From NCBI GenBank assembly GCA_035471925.1, contig DATIPO010000151.1, forward strand, positions 1 through 64,000: 64,000 nucleotides of DNA. The letters run 5' to 3'. Below the pieces are notes generated by a model that was not told the DNA's origin, ran no database searches, and worked only from the letters and a program-made list of their open reading frames with translations. Below are positions 26,246 through 34,786 of the stretch, piece by piece. The DNA is from JANQFM01 sp035471925. Lineage in GTDB: Bacteria; Acidobacteriota; UBA6911; RPQK01; DATIPO01. Made by a program: the position numbers and the translations under genes. How positions within the stretch are numbered: position 1 is the stretch's first letter; every line of letters begins with the position of its first letter.

Positions 26246-26584
26246 ATGACGGACGACCGTGACAAGAGGGACGAAAAGAAAGGCGGCTCCGCTCAAGAAC
26301 GTCAGTTCGCCGCCTCTCTGCGCTACAGTCCTTATGACGAGTCGGCGCCTCGCATGACCGCCAAGGGGCACGGCAAGCTGGCTGAAAAGATCATACGACT
26401 GGCCGAGGAGAACGGTGTTCCCGTGCGCCGGGACCGCGACCTGGTGCAAGTCCTCTCCCGTCTCGACCTCAACGAGGAAATCCCTCCCGCCATTTACGCC
26501 GCGGTAGCCGAAATCCTGGCCTTTCTCTACCGGGCGTCGCAGGAAGAGGACCTCACGGGCCAGGATTCTTCAGACGGCGGCTAA
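26246..26584 (+). CDS. FhlB: FlhB C-terminal domain-like protein
   Basis: 112 residues matching the cytoplasmic C-terminal half of the export-gate protein FlhB: AASLRYSPYDESAPRMTAKG, then LAEENGVPVRRDRDLVQVLS and LDLNEEIPPAIYAAVAEILA. The NPTH autocleavage motif of FlhB is absent, as in other stand-alone FhlB/YlqH proteins. Such proteins pair with FliK-like proteins in several phyla and may partly replace the FlhB switch. It starts one base after the FliK-like stop and its last 15 bases overlap the end of the convergent PLP enzyme gene. Confidence 0.82.
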   Translation: MTDDRDKRDEKKGGSAQERQFAASLRYSPYDESAPRMTAKGHGKLAEKIIRLAEENGVPVRRDRDLVQVLSRLDLNEEIPPAIYAAVAEILAFLYRASQEEDLTGQDSSDGG

Positions 26585-27847
26585 GGCCTGCTCGAGATCG
26601 GCGATCAGATCTTCGGGATGTTCGACTCCGATGGAAAGCCGCACCAACCCTTCAGAAATGCCCATCTTGGCTTGGTCGTCCTTGCCCACATCGGCGTGGG
26701 TCATGGTGGACGGGTGTTCGGCCAATGATTCGGTGCCGCCCAGGCTCACAGCCAGCTTGAAGAGCTGGAGAGCGTTGAGGAACTTGAAGGCCGCCTCTTG
26801 CCCGCCCACGATCTCGAAGGAGATCATGCCTCCGGGCGCCAGGCACTGCTTCTTGAAGAGCTCGTAACGCGGGTGCTCTGGATCGATATGGCCCAGGTAA
26901 TGGACCCGTTCTACCTGCGGATGGTCGGCCAGAAAGTCGGCCACGTAGCGGGCGTTCTTCATCTGGCAGGTCATGCGCAGCTTGAGGGTCTCCAGAGAGC
27001 GCAGCAACAGCCATCCGGTCCATGCGTCGGGCATGTTTCCCACGAAGGTCCGCATGGTCTTGACGCGGTCGATCAGCGCCGAGCTGCCCAGACAGACCCC
27101 TCCGATCAGGTCGCTGTGTCCGCCGATGTACTTGGTGGCCGAGTAAAGCACCAAGTCGGCGCCATGCTGCAGCGGGTGCTGCCACAGCGGACCCAGAAAG
27201 GTATTGTCGACCGCCACGTAGGCCGCGTCGTCGGGCCGCGAGTATTTCTTGGCAATGCGGGCGCAGTTCTCGATGTCGACGATGGCGTTGGAAGGGTTGG
27301 CCGGCGTCTCCAAAAAGATCATTCTGAGCTTGTCGGCCTGGCCCGAGTCAATCAGGACCTGTTCCACTTCGGCCGTGGGGTGGCTGGCGTAAAAGCCCAC
27401 CGGAACGATGCCGTAGCGGGGCAGGATGTGTTTGATCAGGTAATCGCTGCCGCCGTATACGGGTTGGCTGTAGAGCACCACGTCGCCGGGACGCAGGAAC
27501 TCAAAAAGCACGGTCGAGCAGGCCGCCATCCCGCTGCCGAAGACGGCGCAGGCCTCGGCCTTGTCCCATACGGTCAGGCGGTCTTCCAGCACTTCCAGGT
27601 CGGGATTGTTGAGGCGGCTGTAAATGAGCCCCAGGCTCTCGTTGGGACCTCTCTCGCGCAAACCGTAGGCGATCTCAAAGAAGGCCTTGCCTTCTTCAGC
27701 GTTCTTGAAGACGAAGGTGGAGGTCTGGAAGATCGGCGGCTTGATGGCGCCTTCTGACCAGGCGGGATTGTATCCATAGCTCATCATGAGGCTTTCGGGG
27801 CGCAGGGCGTGGCCGTTGATCGAGTCGTGTCGCTTCTTGTTGCTCAT
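26570..27847 (-). CDS. Cys/Met metabolism PLP-dependent enzyme (cystathionine gamma-synthase/lyase family)
   Basis: 425 residues. The PLP-binding lysine is in LYSATKYIGGHSDLIGG; other motifs are FGSGMAACSTVLFEFL, VYGGSDYLI, FLETPANPSN and the C-terminal GGTESLAEHPSTMTH and VRLSIGVEHPEDLIADL. Members perform gamma- or beta-elimination or replacement at Cys/Met-type substrates (cystathionine gamma-synthase or lyase, methionine gamma-lyase, O-acetylhomoserine sulfhydrylase). The AVDNTFLGPLWQ segment and the insert near PNESLGLIYSRLNNP resemble methionine gamma-lyase-like acidobacterial members, but the reaction cannot be fixed. AAGGAGGAGG before the ATG is a strong ribosome-binding site. It is transcribed alone. 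Confidence 0.87.
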   Translation of the reverse strand: MSNKKRHDSINGHALRPESLMMSYGYNPAWSEGAIKPPIFQTSTFVFKNAEEGKAFFEIAYGLRERGPNESLGLIYSRLNNPDLEVLEDRLTVWDKAEACAVFGSGMAACSTVLFEFLRPGDVVLYSQPVYGGSDYLIKHILPRYGIVPVGFYASHPTAEVEQVLIDSGQADKLRMIFLETPANPSNAIVDIENCARIAKKYSRPDDAAYVAVDNTFLGPLWQHPLQHGADLVLYSATKYIGGHSDLIGGVCLGSSALIDRVKTMRTFVGNMPDAWTGWLLLRSLETLKLRMTCQMKNARYVADFLADHPQVERVHYLGHIDPEHPRYELFKKQCLAPGGMISFEIVGGQEAAFKFLNALQLFKLAVSLGGTESLAEHPSTMTHADVGKDDQAKMGISEGLVRLSIGVEHPEDLIADLEQALAAV

Positions 27848-28256
27848 GGCGTCCTCCTCCTTGTCGTTTTTCTCTCACTGCGAGTATACGTCCCGCGGGG
27901 AAAGGGACAAAACACTGGTAGAAGGCTTCGGATGCTCCTCCAACCGGCATCCATTTCTTTGGATTTAAAAAAAGTTTCCGTTCAAAAAATTGAAGAAGGT
28001 CCTTCGGCAGGCGGGCATCAAATCGGGCATGGCCTCAACGTTATGACGCAAATGGCAACGAAGGCAGCCGAAACTGGCCCAATTTCCGCAAGTCGGCTCA
28101 TCTTCTCGACATGCGGGCAACAATTTGCAATGAGCATTGCAGGTCCAAATTTTTTGGCATCGGTCTTGCTGACTTTCGGGCCAAGCGACATTCGGCTCAG
28201 TGCGCAGCGAGCACACATAGGGTAGGGAGCCGACCAACCCTTTGGAGGTGAGAATC
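27848..28256. other. Divergent intergenic region upstream of the TonB receptor
   Basis: 409 bases without a gene, more AT-rich than its surroundings. It contains one clean dyad, TGCAAT-GAGC-ATTGCA (28126-28141), about 115 bases before the receptor start, a possible regulator site. No riboswitch fold was recognised. Confidence 0.45.
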
Positions 28257-31200
28257 ATGAAGAAACTTCTGATTTCAATCACCGCCGTGCTCTTGTTTTG
28301 CGGCGGTATGCTGGCCCAGACCTCGACGGGCAGCATCACCGGTACGGTGAAGGACGATACCGGTGGTGTGATTCCCGGCGCCACGGTCACGGCCACGCGT
28401 CCCGATACGGGAGAAACGCGGACGGCGGTCACTGGCGATAGTGGCGTTTACAGGTTCCTCAACGTGTCTCCCGGCGAGTGGACGGTCCGGGTCGAGATGA
28501 CCGGTTTTAAAACGGCCGTCGACGAGAACATCGAGGTGACCGTCGGAGAGATCGTACGCATCGACATCGCCCTGGAGATCGGCGAGATCAGCGACCAGGT
28601 GGTGGTCAGCGGTCAGGCCGAGCTGGTCAACAAGGAAGAAGGGCGGCTCTCCCAGCTTGTCCAAAGCGCCGAGATCCAGGACTTGCCCCTCAACGGGCGC
28701 AATGCCTATCAACTGGCCCAACTCGGACCCGGCATCCATCCCACCATGGGCGTGACCTCCCAGGACTCGGGAAGCAACGCTGGCTCGTCCTTCATCACCA
28801 ACGGCCAGCGCCACCGTGCCAACAACTTCCTGATGGACGGCACGGACAACAACTATGTAGGCATTGCGGGCGTTCCTACGGTGACTCCTCAAGTCGACAT
28901 GATCGAGGAGTTCCGCGTTCACACCAACCAGTTCTCGGCCGAGTTCGGACGCAATGCCGGAGCCATCGTCAACGTGCTCACCAAGTCTGGAACCAACCAG
29001 TTTCACGGCACGGTCTACGAGTTCCACCGCAATGACGCTCTGGACGCCCGCGAATTCTTTGACGACGAAGACACGGCTCCCTTGATTCAGCACACCTACG
29101 GATTCACCGTGGGCGGGCCGATTCTCAAGGACAAGCTGTTCTTCTTTGGCGGCTATGAGGGCTTCCGCGAGACCAGTGGCGAATCGTCTGTCAACCAGGT
29201 GGAAAGCCAGGAGATGGTGCAGTGGCTGCGCGAGAACCGGCCCAATTCCATCGCTTTGCAGCTTTTCGAGCGGTTTCCGCTCGTCAACGGCACGCCTTCC
29301 GATCCCAATTTCGACCCGGACGATCCCGAGCCGGTGGAAGTGCCGCTGTTCGACGCCAGCAAGGCTAATGACGACCAGTGGAACACCCGCATCGACTGGT
29401 CGATCAGCGACAACGACAAGCTCTATGGCCGCTTCACGCGCCAGACCCGTGAAGATCCGCCCACCATCGTGCGTCCCAGCGTGGACAACGTGGGGATCAT
29501 CACCGAGCAGGCCTTCACCCTCTCCGAAACGCACGTTTTCTCACCCACCGTGGTCAACGAGTTCCGTGCCGGTTGGAACGAACGCGAACCCAATTTCGAC
29601 GTTCAGGAAGGCACCTTCGACGTGCCCACCATCTCCATTCCCGGCTTCGGCCCCGACTTCGGAGCGGCCAACAACATTCCACAGTTCTTCGCCCGCCACA
29701 CCTACCAGGCCTCGGACCAGGTGTCCTGGTCGCGGGGAAACCACACTTTCAAGATGGGATTCGAGTTCCGCCATGGACGCGAGAATTCCGACTTCCAGGC
29801 CAACACGCGCGGAACCTACGGTTTCGAGGACTTGCTGGCTTTCTTGAACGACAATCCTGACAGCCAGGACGTGTTAGTCGATCCCGCAACCGGGCTTCCC
29901 ACCGGAACGCCCCGCCACTTCCGGGTCAACGAGTGGGCCACCTACATCCAAGACGACTGGAAGGTAACGCCCAACTTCACCCTTAATCTCGGACTGCGTT
30001 ATGAGAACTTCCGTCCGCCCTATGAGGCTGACGGCATCCAGTCCAATGTCCGGCTGGGATCCGGCAACACCATCTTCGAGCGCCTGGCCACTTCCGACGT
30101 GGTGGTGGTGCCCGAGGGCGAGGACGTCTACGAGCCGGACAACAACAACTTCGCCCCCCGCCTGGGCTTCGCCTGGGATCCGACGGGAGACGGAACGTGG
30201 GCCATCCGCGGCGGCTATGGCATCAGCTACAACCGCATTTTCATGAACATCACGTCCAACATCAAGTTCAACCCGCCTTTCTCTCAGGCGGTGACGGCCG
30301 ACCTCGACAACGGATTGCCGATTGTCTACACGATTCCCGTAACGGTCGATCCGGCGGTGGTTTCGGGCGCCGAATCGCGCTTCAATCCCAACTTCCTCGA
30401 TCCTGATCTGGCGACTACCTACGTGCAGTCGATCTTCTTCGGTGTGCAGCGCGAGGTCTTCGGAGACTGGCTTCTGGAGGCCAACTACGTTTCCACCTTG
30501 GGGCGCAAGCTCTATGCTCAGGAGCATTTCAACCGCTTCACGGGCGATTTGCTGGACGGCGTGGCCGACGGATTCGATCCCGACTACAACATCGCCGCTG
30601 ACGACTTCTTGGTCTCCGACATCAACCAGGCCTACCACGCCGGTCAGTTCTCGATCAACAAGCGTTTCAGCGACGGCGTCGGATTCAGGCTTAACTACAC
30701 TTGGGCCAAGAACATCGACGACGACACCGATGTCTTTGGAACCACTTCCGAAGACCCCGGTGCTTCCGTGATCGAAAACCGCAAACTGGACCGCGGCCTT
30801 TCCTCCATCCACATCGGCAACCGCCTGGCGGCCAACTGGGTCTGGGATCTCCCCTGGGGACGCAGTTCCGACAACTGGTTCGTCCGCAATGTGGTGGGCG
30901 GCTGGCAGTTCAACGGCTTGGTCGCTCTTCAGGACGGCACTCCTGCCGACGTCAATGCCGACGGCAGTTCCTTCACCCAGACTACCGGCGGAGTGATCCG
31001 CGGAGACTTCAACGGAGACGGGTTTACTTCGGATCGTCCTAACGATCCGGGAACCTTTGATTCCGGCAGCGTTAATCCTTCGGACGCCCGCTTTGGAACC
31101 AGCATCTTTGCTCCTTTCTCGCCCACTTCCAACGCCCGCCTGGCTTTCCCCAGGCCAACGCCTGGAACCAACGGCACGCTGGGACGCAACAGGTTCTTCT

Positions 31201-31424
31201 ACGATGGTTTCAACTCGGTTGACCTGTCATTGTTCAAGACCTTCCGCATGAAGTGGTTCGGCAGCGAAGATGCCAGATGGCAATTCCGCTGGGAGATCTT
31301 CAACGTCTTCAACAACGTCAACACGAATCCCTGGCAAGAGGATATTTCATCGTCCAACTTCGGACGTACCTTCTCGACCCAGGATGCCCGCGAGATGCAG
31401 TTCGCCCTGAAGTTCATCTTCTAG
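28257..31424 (+). CDS. TonB-dependent receptor with carboxypeptidase-regulatory-like domain (Oar-like)
   Basis: 1055 residues, outer membrane. It has a signal peptide (MKKLLISITAVLLFCGGMLAQ), an Ig-like carboxypeptidase-regulatory domain (about 24-105; GSITGTVKDDTGGVIPGATV), a plug (about 130-240; LPLNGRNAYQLAQLGPGI, then EEFRVHTNQFSAEFGRNAGA) and a long beta-barrel ending in a terminal Phe (QFALKFIF). This is the Oar-like architecture that is expanded in Acidobacteriota. It is thought to import large carbon sources or act in adhesion; no substrate can be inferred. GGAGGT lies seven bases before ATG 28257. The GWxTD gene follows 256 bases later on the same strand. Confidence 0.92.
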   Translation: MKKLLISITAVLLFCGGMLAQTSTGSITGTVKDDTGGVIPGATVTATRPDTGETRTAVTGDSGVYRFLNVSPGEWTVRVEMTGFKTAVDENIEVTVGEIVRIDIALEIGEISDQVVVSGQAELVNKEEGRLSQLVQSAEIQDLPLNGRNAYQLAQLGPGIHPTMGVTSQDSGSNAGSSFITNGQRHRANNFLMDGTDNNYVGIAGVPTVTPQVDMIEEFRVHTNQFSAEFGRNAGAIVNVLTKSGTNQFHGTVYEFHRNDALDAREFFDDEDTAPLIQHTYGFTVGGPILKDKLFFFGGYEGFRETSGESSVNQVESQEMVQWLRENRPNSIALQLFERFPLVNGTPSDPNFDPDDPEPVEVPLFDASKANDDQWNTRIDWSISDNDKLYGRFTRQTREDPPTIVRPSVDNVGIITEQAFTLSETHVFSPTVVNEFRAGWNEREPNFDVQEGTFDVPTISIPGFGPDFGAANNIPQFFARHTYQASDQVSWSRGNHTFKMGFEFRHGRENSDFQANTRGTYGFEDLLAFLNDNPDSQDVLVDPATGLPTGTPRHFRVNEWATYIQDDWKVTPNFTLNLGLRYENFRPPYEADGIQSNVRLGSGNTIFERLATSDVVVVPEGEDVYEPDNNNFAPRLGFAWDPTGDGTWAIRGGYGISYNRIFMNITSNIKFNPPFSQAVTADLDNGLPIVYTIPVTVDPAVVSGAESRFNPNFLDPDLATTYVQSIFFGVQREVFGDWLLEANYVSTLGRKLYAQEHFNRFTGDLLDGVADGFDPDYNIAADDFLVSDINQAYHAGQFSINKRFSDGVGFRLNYTWAKNIDDDTDVFGTTSEDPGASVIENRKLDRGLSSIHIGNRLAANWVWDLPWGRSSDNWFVRNVVGGWQFNGLVALQDGTPADVNADGSSFTQTTGGVIRGDFNGDGFTSDRPNDPGTFDSGSVNPSDARFGTSIFAPFSPTSNARLAFPRPTPGTNGTLGRNRFFYDGFNSVDLSLFKTFRMKWFGSEDARWQFRWEIFNVFNNVNTNPWQEDISSSNFGRTFSTQDAREMQFALKFIF

Positions 31425-31680
31425 GCGCCCTCTCAAGCGGATGCTGACACCCGGGCGGCTGGAACGGAGCTGGGCTTCAGGCCTGCCTCCGCCCGGCCGC
31501 CCGGGCCTTCCTGGGACCTTCTCGGCTGCAGGTTGTGAGGCCGCGCCTTGAACCTCTTCCTGTCCAGAAGCCTCTCTTCAGGGGTACGGTTTGCCGCAGC
31601 GGCGGCCGAGCGCCTCATCGTGACCGGAGGTCAGGTATGCTGGGAGAGGAGTCGATATCGGATTATCCTGCGAGGACGTT

Positions 31681-33306
31681 ATGATCAAGCTTTTTTCGCG
31701 GCTGAACCGCCTCGGACTGCTGACTCTGCTGCTGGCCGCAGGCCTGTGCTGGCCCATGGCTTGGGCCCAGGATGCACGTCAGGAAGAGGCCGAGGACTAT
31801 TATCAAAAGTGGCTGGAGCAGGATGTCCAGTACATCATCAGTGAAGAGGAGCGCGAAGTCTTCAACACCCTGGTCACCGATGAGGAGCGGGACGCCTTTA
31901 TCGAGCAATTCTGGTTCCGCCGCGACCCCGATCCGCGCACGGTCCTCAACGAGTACAAGGAAGAGCACTACCGCCGCATCGCCTATGTGAACGAGAAGTT
32001 TGGTTCGGGCATTCCGGGATGGAAGACCGACCGCGGACGGACCTACATCACTTTCGGACCTCCCGACAGCATCGAAGACCATCCTTCCGGGGGCTGGTAC
32101 TATCGTCCTCACCACGAGGGCGGTGGCGCCACTTCGACGTATCCCTTTCAGATCTGGACGTACCACAATATTGATGGTGTCGGCGATCAAATCGAAATCG
32201 AATTCGTCGATCCGTCCTGGTCGGGCGAGTACCGGATGGCCTTGGAGCCCTGGGAAAAGGACGCGCTTCTGCACGCCGGTTTTCTGGGTCCTACGGACGC
32301 TGAATTGGAGGGGAGCCTGAGCAAGCTCGACCGTCCCTACTTCAATCCCGGCAACTACCGCAACACTCGCATGCAATCGCGCCTGGGTCTGCGCATGCGC
32401 GACAAGCCCTTCGAAAAGATGGTGCGCTTCTACCAGCTTCAAAAGCCCGAGCCCATCGAGTACTTTGATCTCAAGCAACTTGTGTCGACCAGCGTCACCT
32501 ATGAGCAGGTTCCCTTCAAGATCGGCTATCAATATCTGAGCGTCGATGAAGAAGCGGTGCTGGTGCCGGTGACCTTGGAGTTCGAGAACCGCGACCTGAC
32601 TTTCAAGCCTGCATCGGGCGAGCCAGCCTTGCTGCGGGGGCAAGTCAACATCTACGGTCTCGTCCAGAACCTCTCAGGCCGCATTGTGGAGGAATTCGAC
32701 GATACCCTTCACATGGGTTTTCCGGCTGCTGAGAAAGAGGTCAGGCTGGGACGCAAGAGCGTCTTTCAGAAGATGATTCTGCTGCCGCCCGGACGCTACA
32801 AGCTGACCATGGCGGTCAAGGACGACCGTTCCGACAGGGTCGGCAGCCAGACCTTGGGGCTGGTGCTGCCCGGACGCGAGGAGGGACTCGATGCCAGTTC
32901 CGTCATCCTGGCCCGCGCGCTGCAGTACCGTAAGGACGCCGACCCGGAAATCGACCCCTTCCTGCTCGGCGACTTCAAGGTCATCCCCAATGTCACCGCC
33001 ACTTTCAACCGTGGCGACCAGATGGGGCTTTATCTTCAGGTCTACAACGCCGGTGTGGACGGTTCCACCTCGCAACCCGAGGTTGATGTCGAATACCAGA
33101 TCCTGCATGAGGGCAAGGTGGTCATGAGCCTGCTTGATCCCAAGAAGAACTCAGTGCTCAACTATGGTGACCGCTTGGTGCTCTTGCAGGCCTTCGACCT
33201 CAAGAAGCTCAAACCTGGCGACTACAAGCTGCGGGTCAAAGTGGCCGACCGCATCCAGGCCACCCAGCTCAGCCGCGAAGTGCCCTTCTCCGTCACCACT
33301 AGCTGA
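31681..33306 (+). CDS. GWxTD domain-containing secreted protein
   Basis: 541 residues with a signal peptide (LLTLLLAAGLCWPMAWAQ). Residues about 30-150 hold the GWxTD domain: EQFWFRRDPDPRT, then PGWKTDRGRTYITFGPPD. The C-terminal two thirds are beta-rich, with repeated strand patterns (for example LPPGRYKLTMAVKDDRSD and KPGDYKLRVKVADR), like extracellular beta-sandwich repeats. The function of the GWxTD family is unknown; members are common in Acidobacteriota and Bacteroidota-type genomes. The bases upstream (31425-31680) hold GC-rich dyads but no gene. Confidence 0.85.
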   Translation: MIKLFSRLNRLGLLTLLLAAGLCWPMAWAQDARQEEAEDYYQKWLEQDVQYIISEEEREVFNTLVTDEERDAFIEQFWFRRDPDPRTVLNEYKEEHYRRIAYVNEKFGSGIPGWKTDRGRTYITFGPPDSIEDHPSGGWYYRPHHEGGGATSTYPFQIWTYHNIDGVGDQIEIEFVDPSWSGEYRMALEPWEKDALLHAGFLGPTDAELEGSLSKLDRPYFNPGNYRNTRMQSRLGLRMRDKPFEKMVRFYQLQKPEPIEYFDLKQLVSTSVTYEQVPFKIGYQYLSVDEEAVLVPVTLEFENRDLTFKPASGEPALLRGQVNIYGLVQNLSGRIVEEFDDTLHMGFPAAEKEVRLGRKSVFQKMILLPPGRYKLTMAVKDDRSDRVGSQTLGLVLPGREEGLDASSVILARALQYRKDADPEIDPFLLGDFKVIPNVTATFNRGDQMGLYLQVYNAGVDGSTSQPEVDVEYQILHEGKVVMSLLDPKKNSVLNYGDRLVLLQAFDLKKLKPGDYKLRVKVADRIQATQLSREVPFSVTTS

Positions 33307-33335
33307 GTCGGGGCCGGCTCGACGCTTCTCCAGAG

Positions 33336-34541
33336 CTAGCGCCAGCGGATGATCGATCGGTTGGGCGGCAGTTCATCCGTGCGCCTCTCTCCCCCATCGG
33401 TCAGGCGTCCGCGGTGCTCGGGGCTGAAGTTGAATTGCCGTATGATCAGCTCAAACTCGCTGAAGTGAAAGGATCTCCCATGCCCCAGATTGGGATTCTC
33501 GCCCCGCGTCATGGCGTGGACATGGAGGTGCGGTTTGGTGGAGTTGCCGCTGTTGCCGACCCGTGCGATGGCTTGTCCCCGCCGGACGCGGTCGCCCTCT
33601 TGGACGGCTAAGCTCCCGGGAATCAGGTGGGCATAGAGAAAGTAGAGGTCGTCCGCAGCCTTCAAGATCAGGTAGTTGCCAGCCGCGTTTTGGAAGGTTG
33701 AGGGCGCGCCCCGTTTTCCAGTTGGCACATTTTCGGCCAAGCTGTCCTGCACGGTTACGACCTCGCCGTCAGTCATGGCGTAAACAGGCTGATTGTAGCT
33801 GAGATGGGCGTGATTGTCCGTCACTTGACCTGCAATGTCGCTCCCGTCCTCGGCGATCTTGACAAGGTCGAATCCGAACCTCTGAGAGATGAACCATTCG
33901 CCGGCCGAAACCACGACCGTCCGATGATTGCTGTCGTTGGACAGGCCGTTGCTCAGCATCCACATGCCCTTGACGGGTGGCCCGACGGTCATTGGCGGTC
34001 CCGATGGACGAAGCGGCACGATTTTCTCGAAGTCGTGGCTAAAGGTGTGGCCGTCGCGGCGCTGCCCCGAGATGCGGATGCTGTGAACCAGCCGGACTTC
34101 AGGCACCGGACAGTCCCCGAGGGCGACCCACATGTAAATCAAGGCACTCGACCCCTCTGCCAGGATCAGGTTGGCCTCCGGCTCAGGCCGCGAAAAATCG
34201 GGGAGGACCCTTGCCTTCTCAGCGGTGGCCAAGGGGCCAAGTTTCTGCCTCGACTTGCCCTCGGTGTCTCCTACCCGGATTCCTTCAATGGCAACTGGTT
34301 GGGGTTCAAGGCTGGTCAGCAGCAACTCGTAGACGGCAACGGCCTGACCGTCCTGACAAAAGGACTGGGCAGGGGCGGGAGAGGCGGCCGTGAAGGACGG
34401 CGGCCAGCCGTCATCATGAGGCATTTGCGCCGCCGCCTGAGCAGAGATAGCCGTGATGGCGGCAGCGGCAAGAACGAGCCATCGGCTCAGCAAGAAAGGA
34501 CGTAGGCTTGGCACCGCACCGCGGTTGCTGAATTCTTTCAC
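33336..34541 (-). CDS. M23 (LytM/LysM-type) peptidase family protein
   Basis: 401 residues with a signal peptide (WLVLAAAAITAISAQAAAQ). The C-terminal third is an M23 fold: YAMTDGEVVTV, NYLILKAADDLYFLYAHL, DRVRRGQAIARVGNSGNST and the HxH metal motif in KPHLHVHAM. The usual first His of the His-x3-Asp pair is not seen: the site reads ISQRFGFDLV, with only the Asp, as in an M23 subgroup with QRFAxDW. So it may be catalytically weak, or the missing ligand may be replaced. The start is GTG 34541 with GGAGGAAAG upstream. The fold suggests cell-wall peptide cleavage or binding outside the cell. Confidence 0.78.
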   Translation of the reverse strand: MKEFSNRGAVPSLRPFLLSRWLVLAAAAITAISAQAAAQMPHDDGWPPSFTAASPAPAQSFCQDGQAVAVYELLLTSLEPQPVAIEGIRVGDTEGKSRQKLGPLATAEKARVLPDFSRPEPEANLILAEGSSALIYMWVALGDCPVPEVRLVHSIRISGQRRDGHTFSHDFEKIVPLRPSGPPMTVGPPVKGMWMLSNGLSNDSNHRTVVVSAGEWFISQRFGFDLVKIAEDGSDIAGQVTDNHAHLSYNQPVYAMTDGEVVTVQDSLAENVPTGKRGAPSTFQNAAGNYLILKAADDLYFLYAHLIPGSLAVQEGDRVRRGQAIARVGNSGNSTKPHLHVHAMTRGENPNLGHGRSFHFSEFELIIRQFNFSPEHRGRLTDGGERRTDELPPNRSIIRWR

Positions 34542-34786
34542 GGGACTTTCCTCCGCTGCCGTCGTTGAGTCGAAAAGGGGGTCGACGTCCGGTTACGTGA
34601 CAGGTTATCGGGATGCGGGAACCCATTCTCTTCCAAGGCTCCGCAGGGCAGGGCGTCCAAGCGACTCGGACATCCCGGGGACACTATACCTGCCGCTAGG
34701 GCCACTCGGGGGCCGGCAAGTTCACACAAGTCAAAATTCAGCGACCGGGATAGTTGTCCCGACACTCGGCGGTATGAGGCGGCTCG

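Noticed and set aside
28275..29534. Antisense frame of 419 codons opposite the TonB receptor
   Set aside because: Shadow of a strongly supported gene; no start signal and no recognisable domain.
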